Part shown: positions 1-8,711 of the stretch, piece by piece
Numbering within the stretch: the stretch's first letter is position 1
Layout: each line of letters opens with the position of its first letter
Source of the DNA: Solibacillus sp. FSL W7-1464
Lineage (GTDB): Bacteria; Bacillota; Bacilli; Bacillales_A; Planococcaceae
Direction of reading: 5' to 3'
Length of the DNA stretch: 64,000 nucleotides
Assembly: GCF_038004425.1 (NCBI RefSeq)
Contig: NZ_JBBORC010000001.1
Location: 1,589,001-1,653,000, forward strand
Notes under the pieces: model-generated
Told to the model about the DNA's origin: nothing
Seen by the model: only the letters and a program-made list of their open reading frames with translations
Database searches by the model: none
Position numbers and translations under genes: made by a program

Positions 1-293
1 GAAGTGGGGGAAAAGCTGGAGATAACTTCAAAGGCTTACCTATCACTATAGTAAAACAACATATATTTATATTTTACGTAATCAAAATTGTTGAGGAATA
101 CACCTAAACTAAAGAGGTGGGTTAGTTGAAGAAGCCGAAAACATTGTAGGGTAGTGAAAAACCTTTTTAAAATTTTACGCAACATTTGAATATCAAAGCA
201 CGAAATTATAAAATAATGGAACCGAAGAGATGAGGAGGGTGGCGAGAAGAAGCAAGTCGGAGTGCGTTTTTCTAATTTACTTGGGGGGATAGG
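1..293. other. Left-edge intergenic region
   Basis: AT-rich sequence before the first gene. I see no convincing coding region, RNA gene or repeat here; the minus-strand reading across it lacks a ribosome site and resembles no family. Confidence 0.5.
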
Positions 294-1490
294 ATGATTC
301 AAGGTTCATGGAGAGCATTAATATGGATTGGATTATCAGAGTTGTGTGCTTTAAGCTTATGGTACAGTGCTTCAGTTATTGCACCAAATCTAATGGACAT
401 TTGGAATCTCAGCTCCAATTCGGAGGCTTGGCTTTCGGCTTCTGTCCCTATAGGCTTCGTTATAGGTGCATTATTTAGTGCTTATTTTGGGATTGCTGAC
501 CGTTTCAATGCACGAAAGGTTTTTGCAATTTCGGCATTTTTAGGTGCAATATTAAATGCCTTATTAATTTTTGTCAATTCTAGTTTTATCGGAATTCTAC
601 TAAGGGTATTAACTGGAATAACACTCGCTGGTATTTACCCAATCGCTGTTAAAATGTTATCAGAATGGTTTCCAAAAAAACGTGGGTTGGCGATCGGAAT
701 CTTAATTGCTGCATTAACATTAGGATCATCATTACCGCATTTTATTGTAATATTCATTTCTTCATTAAGTTGGAAATTCGTAATTATTTGCAGCTCAGTA
801 TTGGCTTTATTATCAGCCTTTGTTGTTTCGTTTATTTTAGAAGATGCCCCAGTAAAATCCATAAGATTGCCCTTCTCTTTAAAAATATTAAAAAAAGTGA
901 TAAAGAATAAACCAATAATGCTTGCGAACTACGGTTACTTCGGCCATATGTGGGAACTGTATGCGATGTGGACATGGCTTCCCGTATTTATGTCTGCTAG
1001 TTTTTCAACCCACTCACCAGAAATTCCTCATTGGGTGATTGGACTGTCATCTTTTATTTCAATTGGAATTGCAGGAGGCATCGGTTGTGTGATTGGTGGA
1101 ATAATTTCAGATAAAATCGGGAGAGCAAATTTAACGATTATTTCAATGTTGATCAGTGCAAGTTGTTCAATCATAATAGGTTTTACATTTGGTCAATTTG
1201 TTTTGTTAACTTTATTAATTTCGATTATTTGGGGGATATCCATTATAGCTGATTCCGCTCAATTTTCTGCAGCTGTATCAGAAATAGCTGAAGAGGAGTA
1301 TGTAGGTACAGCGCTTACTTTTCAAATGTGTATCGGTTTCCTATTTACAATATTCTCTATAAATCTAATCCCTATTATTCAGAGAATAGTTGGTTGGGAG
1401 TGGGTCTTTACAATATTAGCGATTGGACCTATTGTTGGAATTATAACTATGCTCAAATACAGACGTTACGAATTCAATAATACCAACTAG
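294..1490 (+). CDS. MFS transporter
   Basis: A 398-residue, very hydrophobic protein with about 12 predicted membrane segments, the usual length and shape of a major facilitator superfamily carrier. The loop after segment 2 (DRFNARKVF) and the matching loop in the second half (DKIGRANLT) fit the MFS G-x-x-x-D-R/K-x-G-R pattern. The ATG follows a G-rich ribosome site (ggggggatagg). The substrate cannot be told from sequence. Immediately downstream, 7 bases after the stop, lies a broken metE tail, so the gene seems to have been joined to a former metE locus. Family assignment is firm; any function beyond transport is unknown. Confidence 0.8.
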   Translation: MIQGSWRALIWIGLSELCALSLWYSASVIAPNLMDIWNLSSNSEAWLSASVPIGFVIGALFSAYFGIADRFNARKVFAISAFLGAILNALLIFVNSSFIGILLRVLTGITLAGIYPIAVKMLSEWFPKKRGLAIGILIAALTLGSSLPHFIVIFISSLSWKFVIICSSVLALLSAFVVSFILEDAPVKSIRLPFSLKILKKVIKNKPIMLANYGYFGHMWELYAMWTWLPVFMSASFSTHSPEIPHWVIGLSSFISIGIAGGIGCVIGGIISDKIGRANLTIISMLISASCSIIIGFTFGQFVLLTLLISIIWGISIIADSAQFSAAVSEIAEEEYVGTALTFQMCIGFLFTIFSINLIPIIQRIVGWEWVFTILAIGPIVGIITMLKYRRYEFNNTN

Positions 1491-1497
1491 ATCTTTA

Positions 1498-1725
1498 TTG
1501 TTAGGTATTGGTTTAGGTGTTTATGATATTCATAGTCCACGTATTCCAAGTGTTGAAGAAATGAATGCTATTTTACAGGAAAGTTTAGCTGTTATTCCAA
1601 AAGAACAATTTTGGGTTAATCCTGATTGTGGGTTGAAAACACGTCAGGAAACAGAAACAGTTACGTCTCTCAAGAACATGGTGGCAGCGGCACTAGAGCT
1701 TAGAAAAGAAGTTGTTTCTATCTAA
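1498..1725 (+). pseudogene. metE: metE 3' relic (cobalamin-independent methionine synthase C-terminus)
   Basis: The 75-residue reading frame matches only the extreme C-terminus of Met[10 protein letters not shown] and [12 protein letters not shown] are hallmark MetE strings, the latter carrying a zinc-ligand cysteine. A full MetE is about 750 residues, so roughly nine tenths of the gene is missing. The frame opens with TTG and has no convincing ribosome site. It begins 7 bases after the MFS stop and still has its own terminator downstream. I read it as the leftover of a deleted or displaced metE. Loss of a B12-independent methionine synthase next to a B12 cluster is suggestive, but a full metE could exist elsewhere. 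Confidence 0.85.
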
Positions 1726-1737
1726 TAATAACAAAGC

Positions 1738-1770
1738 GCAAAGCAGCAATTGTTGCTTTGCTCTTTTTTA
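1738..1770 (+). terminator. Intrinsic terminator after metE relic
   Basis: Stem GCAAAGCA/TGCTTTGC with a short loop, followed by a run of T. Probably the original metE terminator. Confidence 0.8.
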
Positions 1771-2017
1771 AAAATTAAAGCTGTGAATAGAGGGCAAGAC
1801 TATTAGTCATTTACATAAAGTGAATTGTTTTGATAATGCCGATATTAAATCATGCCTATCCCAACCAATAAGCGAGTGTATTCCCTGATAGAATATCGGA
1901 ATTTGGATAATGTGGATAATAGTGTTAATACCGTCAGTTCCATTCGAAATATCAAAGTATAAATAATAAATAATTTCCTACACTTAAATTAGTATTAGTG
2001 AAAAGGATGTGATTATT

Positions 2018-2149
2018 TTGGGTGAAACAAAATTCGCTGAACTAAATGATGAGCAGCTCAAAGAAATAAAACAGCTAGAGGAAAAATTTAATATAACCTT
2101 AATTGCTTATGATAGCTCTGCATTAGAAAGTCAAAATTCACATAATTAG
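2018..2149 (+). CDS. Small 43-residue hypothetical protein
   Basis: A short gene starting at TTG with a good ribosome site (AAAAGGATGTG, about 9 bases upstream) and ending just before its own strong terminator, so it looks like an independent transcription unit. The product is 43 residues: a charged, helix-prone N-terminal half (ELNDEQLKEIKQLEEKF), then a hydrophobic NITLIAYDS strand and a polar tail. No signal peptide or membrane segment. Small proteins of this look occur in Bacillaceae, but I cannot assign a function. Confidence 0.6.
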   Translation: MGETKFAELNDEQLKEIKQLEEKFNITLIAYDSSALESQNSHN

Positions 2150-2161
2150 ATTATGGTACTT

Positions 2162-2195
2162 AGTGTTTAGAATAATTATTTCTAAACACTTTTTT
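2162..2195 (+). terminator. Intrinsic terminator
   Basis: Stem AGTGTTTAGAA/TTCTAAACACT followed by TTTTT, 13 bases after the stop of the 43-residue gene. Confidence 0.85.
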
Positions 2196-2447
2196 AGTGC
2201 AGAATAGGAAAGAGATATTTTATAAAATTCCACCTTATTTTGCAATGGGGCTGAATAAATTATTATGTGGAAATTGGAATCAATAAGTACATTTATTCTA
2301 ATAGCAAAGTAAGTATTCACAGGTTATTAACATTTAAGATTATTATTGAATGGAATTTAGGAGTCACCGACGTCAGCTTGTTTTATCTTAATTACAATTT
2401 CGTCATTTTAATTAATTGAATACAAAATAGGGAACTCAATTCTAAAT

Positions 2448-2579
2448 CTATTTTAAATTATCATTTTCAATATTTGTTATAAATTGTATAAAGCAAGTTT
2501 CTGGATCATCATCGAAATTATCCTCTAGTAGAAGCATGTTATCCTGGGGTTCTAAAGATTGCTGTAATTCATTTTTCAT
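2448..2579 (-). CDS. Small acidic 43-residue protein downstream of cbiO
   Basis: Starts at ATG with a strong GAGGAG ribosome site and begins 17 bases after cbiO, in the same direction, so it is probably the last cistron of the cbiMNQO operon. The product is strongly acidic in its middle (EDNFDDDPE) with one cysteine and no membrane segment. I do not recognise the family. Position at the end of a cobalt uptake operon suggests a link with metal handling, but that is only inference. Confidence 0.55.
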   Translation of the reverse strand: MKNELQQSLEPQDNMLLLEDNFDDDPETCFIQFITNIENDNLK

Positions 2580-2596
2580 CGAAATTCTCCTCAATA

Positions 2597-3436
2597 TTAA
2601 GAATTATTTTTTAAGAGGCTCAACAAATCTTTCATAGAGCGGGGGAGTGTTTTCTGAACTTGAATAAGACCTTCCCCCATCATATTTTCATAGCATTGAA
2701 CAAGCCAAGGCTTTTCAATATGGGCAGTCTCCAACAGTTTGTCATCTGAAAATAGTGCATCTCGTTGCCCCGAATATAATATCTGTCCTTTATGAAAAAC
2801 GATAAAGTATTCCGCCCATTCATAAATTAAATTGACTTGGTGTGTGGAATACAAAAACGTGCGTTCTTCATTTTGAAGTTCATTTAGATATGTCGTGAGT
2901 TGATTAGAAAAATAGAAATCTAAACTACTCGTTGGCTCGTCTAAAATATAAATTTTAGGGTCCATTGCATACACACCTGCAATCGTCACACGTTTTTTTT
3001 GTCCACCGCTCAAGAAGTGAATCGGGCGTTCAGTTAAATCATATAATTCCGTTAATTGAATCGCGTTTGCCACATGACGCTCAATCTTTTCATGTGGCCA
3101 TTTTAAATTAATGGGACCATATAAAATATCCTGTTTTACAGTAGAAGCAAATAATTGATTCTCTGCTTCTTGAAAAATAAAACCAACTTGCTCACGCAGG
3201 TGGATTAATTGTTTTTTTCTATAATTTAAAGGCTCACTTAAAAAGTAAATCTCACCACTAGTTGGCTTTTCAAGTCCAATAAGTAATTTAAAAAAAGTTG
3301 ATTTACCCGAGCCGTTTTCACCTAGAATCGCGACCTTTTTGCCCTTTGGAATCGATAAAGAAATGTCTTTTAATGCCTCGGTACCATCACTGTATCGAAA
3401 AGATACATGATTAAAAGTAAAATAGCTTTCTGTCAT
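2597..3436 (-). CDS. cbiO: Cobalt ECF transporter ATP-binding protein CbiO
   Basis: ATPase of the energy-coupling-factor cobalt importer. The 279-residue protein has a Walker A motif at about residues 39-46 (GENGSGKS), a Q-loop (FQEAENQLF), the ABC signature LSGGQKKR near residue 140, and Walker B with D-loop (ILDEPTSSLD). The EAENQLF string is typical of ECF/CbiO ATPases rather than other ABC importers. It lies 10 bases after cbiQ in the cbiM-N-Q-O order under a cobalamin riboswitch, which supports cobalt as substrate for the B12 pathway encoded next door. Confidence 0.95.
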   Translation of the reverse strand: MTESYFTFNHVSFRYSDGTEALKDISLSIPKGKKVAILGENGSGKSTFFKLLIGLEKPTSGEIYFLSEPLNYRKKQLIHLREQVGFIFQEAENQLFASTVKQDILYGPINLKWPHEKIERHVANAIQLTELYDLTERPIHFLSGGQKKRVTIAGVYAMDPKIYILDEPTSSLDFYFSNQLTTYLNELQNEERTFLYSTHQVNLIYEWAEYFIVFHKGQILYSGQRDALFSDDKLLETAHIEKPWLVQCYENMMGEGLIQVQKTLPRSMKDLLSLLKNNS

Positions 3437-3446
3437 AAAAAACTCC

Positions 3447-4226
3447 TTATATTACAAGTATGGCGATACTTATCATAGTAAAAATCAGTGCCATGCATGT
3501 GAATTTCATGTCCCACGTTTTTATAGTTGTGAAATGCTGGGGGAGAATGAATTGCTCAATATTCCGTGCAGCCATTGCATCTGACATGGCTTGATAGCGG
3601 AAAAAAATTGTCCGAAATAGTGCACTAATCAGTAGGCTTAATGATTGAAAACTTTTTTTATATGAACGATAACCTAAACGAGCATGCTGTGCCGTATAAA
3701 GCTGCATAACAGTCCGTAAAAATAAAAAAATAAAGCGATACATCAACTCGATTAATTCAATCACAATTGTAGGCACTTTTAATCGTGCAAGGACCGGGCT
3801 GATTTCAAACATTGGTGTAGTTAAAATTAAGAAATATAAGCAGCTTGTTGCACTAACCGCTGTACAAAAGATAGTTATTGCTCGAAGTATGTCGCTCGGT
3901 AAAATAAAGAACTGCATCGTAAAAACTGAACTATGCCATAGTGCTGATGCTGGAATCGGCTGTGTAAATGTGATGGATAAAACAATAGCAAACACTCCTG
4001 CTAAAACAAAACCGATTGGTGCAAGTAATAATGTAATATATGTTTTCAATGGGACTTTTGCGTAAAATATAATGGCACCGCTCATGAAGAGCAGTGTCCA
4101 AACGGAAAAACTGTTATTTCGTAATAATGTGACAAACAATAAAGTAATTAAGCTGAACGTCATTTTTTGGCTTGCTGAAATCTTTAGTAATGCATTATGG
4201 CTGGCAATAAAATCAATGTTTAGCAT
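3447..4226 (-). CDS. cbiQ: Cobalt ECF transporter transmembrane protein CbiQ
   Basis: The T-component of the cobalt importer, which couples CbiO to CbiM. Several hydrophobic segments and, in the cytoplasmic region, the conserved coupling-helix area around ARLKVPTIVIELIELMYRF and later AMAARNIE are visible. I chose the ATG at 4226 (MLNIDFIASHN), whose codon overlaps the end of cbiN, suggesting translational coupling. An upstream in-frame TTG at 4259 would add 11 residues and has no better ribosome site. Length 259 residues, normal for the family. Confidence 0.92.
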   Translation of the reverse strand: MLNIDFIASHNALLKISASQKMTFSLITLLFVTLLRNNSFSVWTLLFMSGAIIFYAKVPLKTYITLLLAPIGFVLAGVFAIVLSITFTQPIPASALWHSSVFTMQFFILPSDILRAITIFCTAVSATSCLYFLILTTPMFEISPVLARLKVPTIVIELIELMYRFIFLFLRTVMQLYTAQHARLGYRSYKKSFQSLSLLISALFRTIFFRYQAMSDAMAARNIEQFILPQHFTTIKTWDMKFTCMALIFTMISIAILVI

Positions 4227-4500
4227 GGTCTTTTGTATGTTTCCCACGCATGTAGCCAATGAAGTAACCGATAATTAATGCACCAATCACGCCTTGTAGA
4301 ACAAATAAAAGACTTTCGATTTCTCCGCTTGGTGGCTCCCATAGAGCACTAAACCAAGGTTCATAATCTGCTGCGATTTCAGTGATGGCTTCTTCTGCCT
4401 CACCATCGGCACCGCCAAATTCCGCATCCTGTAAAAATAGTATCGGTAATAGCGCTAAAACAATCACGCCTAGAAGTAATAGTAAATTTTTCTTAAACAT
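4213..4500 (-). CDS. cbiN: Cobalt transport protein CbiN
   Basis: Small two-helix auxiliary subunit of the CbiMN cobalt-binding module. The 95-residue product has an N-terminal membrane helix, a periplasm-side-like acidic stretch (GGADGEAEEAITEIA) typical of CbiN, and a second membrane helix (GVIGALIIGYFIGYM) ending in a basic tail. Its stop overlaps the start of cbiQ, and it starts 1 base after cbiM. Confidence 0.93.
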   Translation of the reverse strand: MFKKNLLLLLGVIVLALLPILFLQDAEFGGADGEAEEAITEIAADYEPWFSALWEPPSGEIESLLFVLQGVIGALIIGYFIGYMRGKHTKDHAKH

Positions 4501-4501
4501 A

Positions 4502-5245
4502 TTAGCTCTCCTTTGCCTTTAATATACGTAGTTGAACTAATTCTCTCATATTATACTTTTGTAAGAAGTTCATAATCATAACCGTTAATAACCCCTCACT
4601 AATTGCAAGTGGAATTTGTGTTAATGCAAAGATGCTCGCAAATTTCTGGAATGACCCTAAAATACCGCCTACTTCAGAAGGGAAAGCTAATGCCAACTGA
4701 ACAGATGTCATTACATATGTACCTAAATCACCAAGCATTGCCGCTAAAAATACAGCTACACTAAATGATAATCCCCATTTTGTCGATAGTTTGAAAACAC
4801 CAACAGCTATAAAAGGACCGACAATCGCCATTGAGAAAATATTCGCACCTAATGTTGTAAGTCCTCCATGGGCAAGAAGAATGGATTGGAATAATAGGAC
4901 GATGGATCCTAAGACGCTCATCACAAATGGTCCGAATAAAATCGAGCCTAATCCAACACCAGTAGGATGAGAACAGCTACCTGTAACCGATGGGATTTTT
5001 AAAGCAGACAGTACGAATGTAAAAGCACCTGATAGGGCGAGTAGTAGTTTGCTTTCCGGATTTTCCTTAACAACCAAACGAATTACTTGTAGTCCCTTCA
5101 CCAAGAATGGTAAGCATAGTGCAAACCAGAAAATAGCCCATCCGATTGGTAAAAATCCCTCCATAATGTGCATGGCATATGCTTGCTTTGGCATAAATAA
5201 CAGAACGATACCGAAGTAAGCAAGTTTTGGTAATAATTGTTTCAT
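4502..5245 (-). CDS. cbiM: Cobalt ECF transporter S component CbiM
   Basis: Cobalt-selective membrane component. I chose the ATG at 5245, which has a clear AAAGGAG site 6 bases upstream, rather than the longer in-frame start. It gives a signal peptide ([12 protein letters not shown]... ending AYA) followed by MHIMEGFLP; in CbiM the processed N-terminus Met-His-Ile-Met-Glu-Gly-Phe-Leu-Pro contributes the cobalt ligands. Other hallmarks are [11 protein letters not shown] and [10 protein letters not shown]. Length 247 residues is normal. First gene of cbiMNQO, preceded by a cobalamin riboswitch and terminator, so it is expected to be shut down when B12 is abundant. Confidence 0.95.
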   Translation of the reverse strand: MKQLLPKLAYFGIVLLFMPKQAYAMHIMEGFLPIGWAIFWFALCLPFLVKGLQVIRLVVKENPESKLLLALSGAFTFVLSALKIPSVTGSCSHPTGVGLGSILFGPFVMSVLGSIVLLFQSILLAHGGLTTLGANIFSMAIVGPFIAVGVFKLSTKWGLSFSVAVFLAAMLGDLGTYVMTSVQLALAFPSEVGGILGSFQKFASIFALTQIPLAISEGLLTVMIMNFLQKYNMRELVQLRILKAKES

Positions 5246-5320
5246 GTTTTTACTCCTTTTTTCAATTTTGATGAAAAAAGTGCATAAAAAAATACACTTT
5301 TTAGAGTAAAAGTGCATAAC

Positions 5321-5346
5321 AAAAAATAAGCATTAACTGCTTATTT
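5321..5346 (-). terminator. Riboswitch expression-platform terminator for cbiMNQO
   Basis: Stem AAATAAGCA/TGCTTATTT followed by T residues on the minus strand, between the cobalamin aptamer and cbiM. Probably the B12-controlled attenuator. Confidence 0.8.
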
Positions 5347-5384
5347 TCACGCACCTATCCTCGTAGGTCTGAATCAGTCATTTT

Positions 5385-5532
5385 TGGCAGGTATCCTGAC
5401 TTCTCTTCAACGTAATTGACATGCCTTCCCACATAAAATGCAGTGACGTGTTATGTAATACTCCGAGTTACAGTTGCGGGACAGTACCGGATTTGCACCG
5501 GTTTCCCTATTAAGCTTAAAAAGCACCAAAAA
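5385..5532 (-). promoter_or_regulatory. Cobalamin riboswitch upstream of cbiMNQO
   Basis: On the minus strand the aptamer signatures occur in the right order: GGGAAACCGGTGCAAATCC, GTCCCGCAACTGTAA (the B12 box-like core), GGGAAGGC, and AGTCAGGATACCTGCC. A terminator hairpin follows. The arrangement predicts B12-dependent repression of cobalt uptake. Confidence 0.95.
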
Positions 5533-5557
5533 TTATTCAATTTTCACCATGTGAGAA

Positions 5558-5586
5558 ATAATATCACTTGTATTTTTACTTGTCAC
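5558..5586 (-). promoter_or_regulatory. SigA-type promoter for cbiMNQO
   Basis: GTGACA, a 17-base spacer and TATTAT on the minus strand, a suitable distance upstream of the aptamer. Confidence 0.6.
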
Positions 5587-5969
5587 TAAATATTTTTAAA
5601 TACTTTAACTATTCTGTGTTGAATTGGATAATGAAAATTTTATTTATCCTCGTTTGTGTATAGAATTCTCTTGAATATCAATTTTCTTTTAAAAAGTAAT
5701 TGTAGAAGGTTCAAGTATCAATGTATTGGCAGTGGTTATTGATAAAAAGCTTAATGGTAAGAGACAAGAAAATAATAAAGTAAATAATTGAAATTAAACA
5801 ACTTTTGATTAGTTAGATAGTAAATTTATGTACAAAACACCTAATAAACGAATAATAAACACTTCACTTATGCTAAATAAGCTTATTGAGATAATAATTA
5901 CCCTATCATTTTTTAGTAGACTATGTTATTTTTATTTTTATAATAATTTAATAATTTGCAATTTGAATA
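5587..5969. other. AT-rich divergent intergenic region
   Basis: Region between the two divergent riboswitch leaders. It must contain the plus-strand promoter for the cbi cluster (a TATAAT lies at 5939-5944, without a strong -35 match). I see no gene. Confidence 0.5.
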
Positions 5970-6121
5970 AGTGCTTACAGAATTTTGTAAGGTAAAAGGG
6001 AAATTAGTGAAAGACTAATGCAGCCCCCGCTACTGTAATAGCTGATGAAATCACAATAAATCACTGTCGTAATGATGGGAAGAAGTGAAAGTAAAAGGAA
6101 GCTTAAGCCAGGAAACCTGCT
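5970..6121 (+). promoter_or_regulatory. Cobalamin riboswitch upstream of the B12 biosynthesis operon
   Basis: Plus-strand aptamer: GGTAAAAGGGAAATTAGTG, GTGAAAGACTAATGCAGCCC, CCGCTACTGTAATAGC, GATGGGAAGAAG and AAGCCAGGAAACCTGC appear in canonical order. A long terminator hairpin follows before cbiH60. Confidence 0.95.
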
Positions 6122-6215
6122 TATTTAAACGATACTTACTTTTCGGAGGGAGAAGTATAGGCGAAACAAGTAATTGTTTTTGTGTTTTTTTATACTTTTT
6201 TAGTATTAATTTCAC

Positions 6216-6258
6216 ATGCCCGTACCTCTTTCTGACAAGAGGTACGGGCATTTTTTAT
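6216..6258 (+). terminator. Riboswitch-controlled terminator before cbiH60
   Basis: A 15-bp stem (ATGCCCGTACCTCTT with its complement) and six T. It sits between aptamer and first gene, so it is likely the B12-dependent stop for the whole downstream operon. Confidence 0.92.
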
Positions 6259-6280
6259 TTCTTATACGGAGGGTGTTTAC

Positions 6281-7942
6281 ATGCAAAAGGGAAAAATCTT
6301 TGTTGTAGGCTTCGGTCCTGGAGATCGGGAACATATAACAAAACGTGCAGTCGATGCGCTACAGCAAAGTGATCACATTATGGGCTACAAAACGTATGTA
6401 GAACTGATTGAGCATTTAGTGACAGCGAAAACCATTGTCAGTACGGGAATGACGGAAGAAGTTTCACGTGCACAAGAAGCTGTAAAACAAGCTGAAGCCG
6501 GCCATATTGTTGCCGTTATTTCCAGTGGGGATGCGGGTGTTTACGGGATGGCGGGGCTCGTATATGAAGTATTAATCGAAAAGGGCTGGACTGCAAAAGA
6601 AGGCATTGAAGTAGAAGTTGTTCCGGGTATATCTGCGATTAACTCCTGTGCAAGTCTACTTGGCGCTCCGGTTATGCATGATTCATGCACAATTAGTTTA
6701 AGTGACCATTTAACACCGTGGACAGTAATCGAAAAACGGATTGAGGCAGCTGCAATGGCAGACTTTGTCGTTGCGTTCTACAATCCGAAATCTGGCAGAC
6801 GCACGAGACAAATTGTTGAAGCACAGCGTATTTTGCTTAAGTATCGTTCTCCGGATACACCTGTCGGATTAGTAAAAGCTGCCTACCGGGATACACAGGA
6901 TATTGTATTAACTACATTAGAGGAGATGCTGGAATATGATATCGGAATGCTGACAACGGTAGTCGTAGGGAATTCCTCGACATTTTACTATGATAATAAA
7001 ATCATTACACCCCGTGGTTATCAGCGTAAGTATACGTTAGGGGAAGAAAAACAACTATTAAAACCGCACCAACGTTTGAAAAAGGAAGCGGAACCTTGGG
7101 CATTGGATCAGGAAACGGGTGAAGCAAAGACCGGGTATGAAAAAATTGAAGCTATCGAGAAAAAAATAGTTGAACCAGCAGCTGTTAAAACAACCGCATT
7201 ACAGCTTGCAAATGAAGCATTAGCGCTCGTACATAAAGAAACGTCAGCTGTAAAAGTTGAAGAAAATCCTTTTTTAGTACAGCAAGAAGTGGAATCCATA
7301 TTTGAATTTGCTGTATCACCAGGTGTTGCCAATAAAATGATTACACCAGCACAAATGATTACATTGGCAGAGGTTGTAGGAGAACGCGGTACGATGGAGT
7401 ATACGCCTGATCACCGCCTCGTGTTGAAGGTACCTACTGATTCACCTCAAAGAATTGTAGAAACGGTAGAACAAACGGGCTTACTTGTTCAACCTGTCGG
7501 CGACGTAGTAATCGTCAAGGCATGTGATTTCTGTTACGGCGAAAAAGCGGAATCCATTCCATATGCGGAACAGGTCATGGAAACGCTCGGTGGCATTAAA
7601 ATGCCGAAAGAGCTTCACGTCGGTTTTAATGGATGCGGTATGGCATGTTATCGAGCGGTTTTTGATGATATCGGTATTGTTTACCGCAAGAAAAAGTTCG
7701 ATTTGTTTATCGGTTCCAAGCCAGTAGGACGAACAGCTCATGCCGCGCAACCGGTCCTTGAAGGTCTGAATCCTGAACAACTAATTCCATTACTAACCGA
7801 TATTGTGGCGGACTATAAAGAGAATGCACATCCAAATGAACGTTTCTTCAAATATTTCAAACGTGTGAAGAAAATATTGAATTTCAATTATGTTGATATG
7901 TCTTGCAAAATTAAAGTGGAAGAAGCCCCGTGTGGAGATTAG
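6281..7942 (+). CDS. cbiH60: Cobalt-factor III C17-methyltransferase CbiH60 with Fe-S domain
   Basis: Ring-contraction methyltransferase of the anaerobic corrin pathway. Residues 1 to about 245 are the CbiH/CobJ SAM methyltransferase fold (VGFGPGDREHIT at the start, SSGDAGVYGMAGL and the VVPGISAINSCASLLGAP region). After a linker, residues about 340-553 resemble half of a nitrite/sulfite reductase, with cysteines at 415, 418, 452 and 456 (CxxC then Cx3C), suited to a [4Fe-4S] cluster. This fusion is known as CbiH60 in Bacillus megaterium. The ATG has a GGAGGG site 8 bases upstream. First gene of the riboswitch-controlled operon. A stand-alone homologue of the C-terminal domain lies at 23346-24083. 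Confidence 0.93.
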   Translation: MQKGKIFVVGFGPGDREHITKRAVDALQQSDHIMGYKTYVELIEHLVTAKTIVSTGMTEEVSRAQEAVKQAEAGHIVAVISSGDAGVYGMAGLVYEVLIEKGWTAKEGIEVEVVPGISAINSCASLLGAPVMHDSCTISLSDHLTPWTVIEKRIEAAAMADFVVAFYNPKSGRRTRQIVEAQRILLKYRSPDTPVGLVKAAYRDTQDIVLTTLEEMLEYDIGMLTTVVVGNSSTFYYDNKIITPRGYQRKYTLGEEKQLLKPHQRLKKEAEPWALDQETGEAKTGYEKIEAIEKKIVEPAAVKTTALQLANEALALVHKETSAVKVEENPFLVQQEVESIFEFAVSPGVANKMITPAQMITLAEVVGERGTMEYTPDHRLVLKVPTDSPQRIVETVEQTGLLVQPVGDVVIVKACDFCYGEKAESIPYAEQVMETLGGIKMPKELHVGFNGCGMACYRAVFDDIGIVYRKKKFDLFIGSKPVGRTAHAAQPVLEGLNPEQLIPLLTDIVADYKENAHPNERFFKYFKRVKKILNFNYVDMSCKIKVEEAPCGD

Positions 7943-7950
7943 GTGAAACG

Positions 7951-8709
7951 ATGATTTTATTTTTAGCAGGAACAAGTGATGCGAGAGAGCTGGCGATTCA
8001 AATAATGCAAGCTGGCTATGATTTGGTGGCGACTGTTGTTACGGATTCTGCTGCTGCGAGTCTAAAGGATGCGAATGTTCCTTATCATGTCGGTCGCTTA
8101 ACAGAACAGCAAATGAAGGAACTGATCGAAGAACGACATGTAACAACGGTTGTAGATGCAAGTCATCCGTATGCAGAAGAGGCTTCTAAAACAGCGATGG
8201 CTGCTGCGAATATAACTGGTATACCCTATATTCGATATGAACGTCCCCAACAAAGCTACGTACATCCGCTCGTTACGGAAGTGGAAACATATAAAGAAGC
8301 GGCAATTGCTGCATCCGCACATTCAGGAACAATTATGTTGACGACAGGCAGTAAAACGCTCGCAGTTTTTACGGAGCAATTATTACATAACGAAAATATT
8401 CGTCTTGTCTGCCGGATGCTGCCAAATAAAGAGAATATGGATAAATGCGATGCACTTGGTGTGAAGCAGCGCGATATTATCGCAATTCAAGGACCGTTTT
8501 CTAAAGAATTGAATAAAGCGCTATACGAACAGTTCAGCACAACATTTATTATTACAAAGGAAAGCGGGAAAGTCGGCTCGGTAGACGAGAAGATGGATGC
8601 GGCTTTAGAGCTTGGAATTCCTGTCATTTTAATTAAGCGACCAAAAATACAATATGAAAACTTATGCACTTCATTCGAGAAAGTGTTTGAAAAATTAGGA
8701 GGCAAATAA
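7951..8709 (+). CDS. cbiJ: Cobalt-precorrin-6A reductase CbiJ
   Basis: NADPH- or NADH-dependent reductase acting on cobalt-precorrin-6A. The N-terminus LFLAGTSDARELA is the family's nucleotide-binding signature; DASHPYAEEAS and the MLTTGSKTLAVF region also match. The start at 7951 has an AGGTGA site 6 bases upstream; an earlier in-frame GTG would add a few residues inside cbiH60. Length 252 residues, typical. It ends 2 bases before cbiC. Confidence 0.92.
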   Translation: MILFLAGTSDARELAIQIMQAGYDLVATVVTDSAAASLKDANVPYHVGRLTEQQMKELIEERHVTTVVDASHPYAEEASKTAMAAANITGIPYIRYERPQQSYVHPLVTEVETYKEAAIAASAHSGTIMLTTGSKTLAVFTEQLLHNENIRLVCRMLPNKENMDKCDALGVKQRDIIAIQGPFSKELNKALYEQFSTTFIITKESGKVGSVDEKMDAALELGIPVILIKRPKIQYENLCTSFEKVFEKLGGK

Positions 8710-8711
8710 CA

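Noticed and set aside
36-302. 88-residue minus-strand reading at the left edge
   Set aside because: No ribosome site, low-complexity composition and overlap with the MFS start; no family resemblance.
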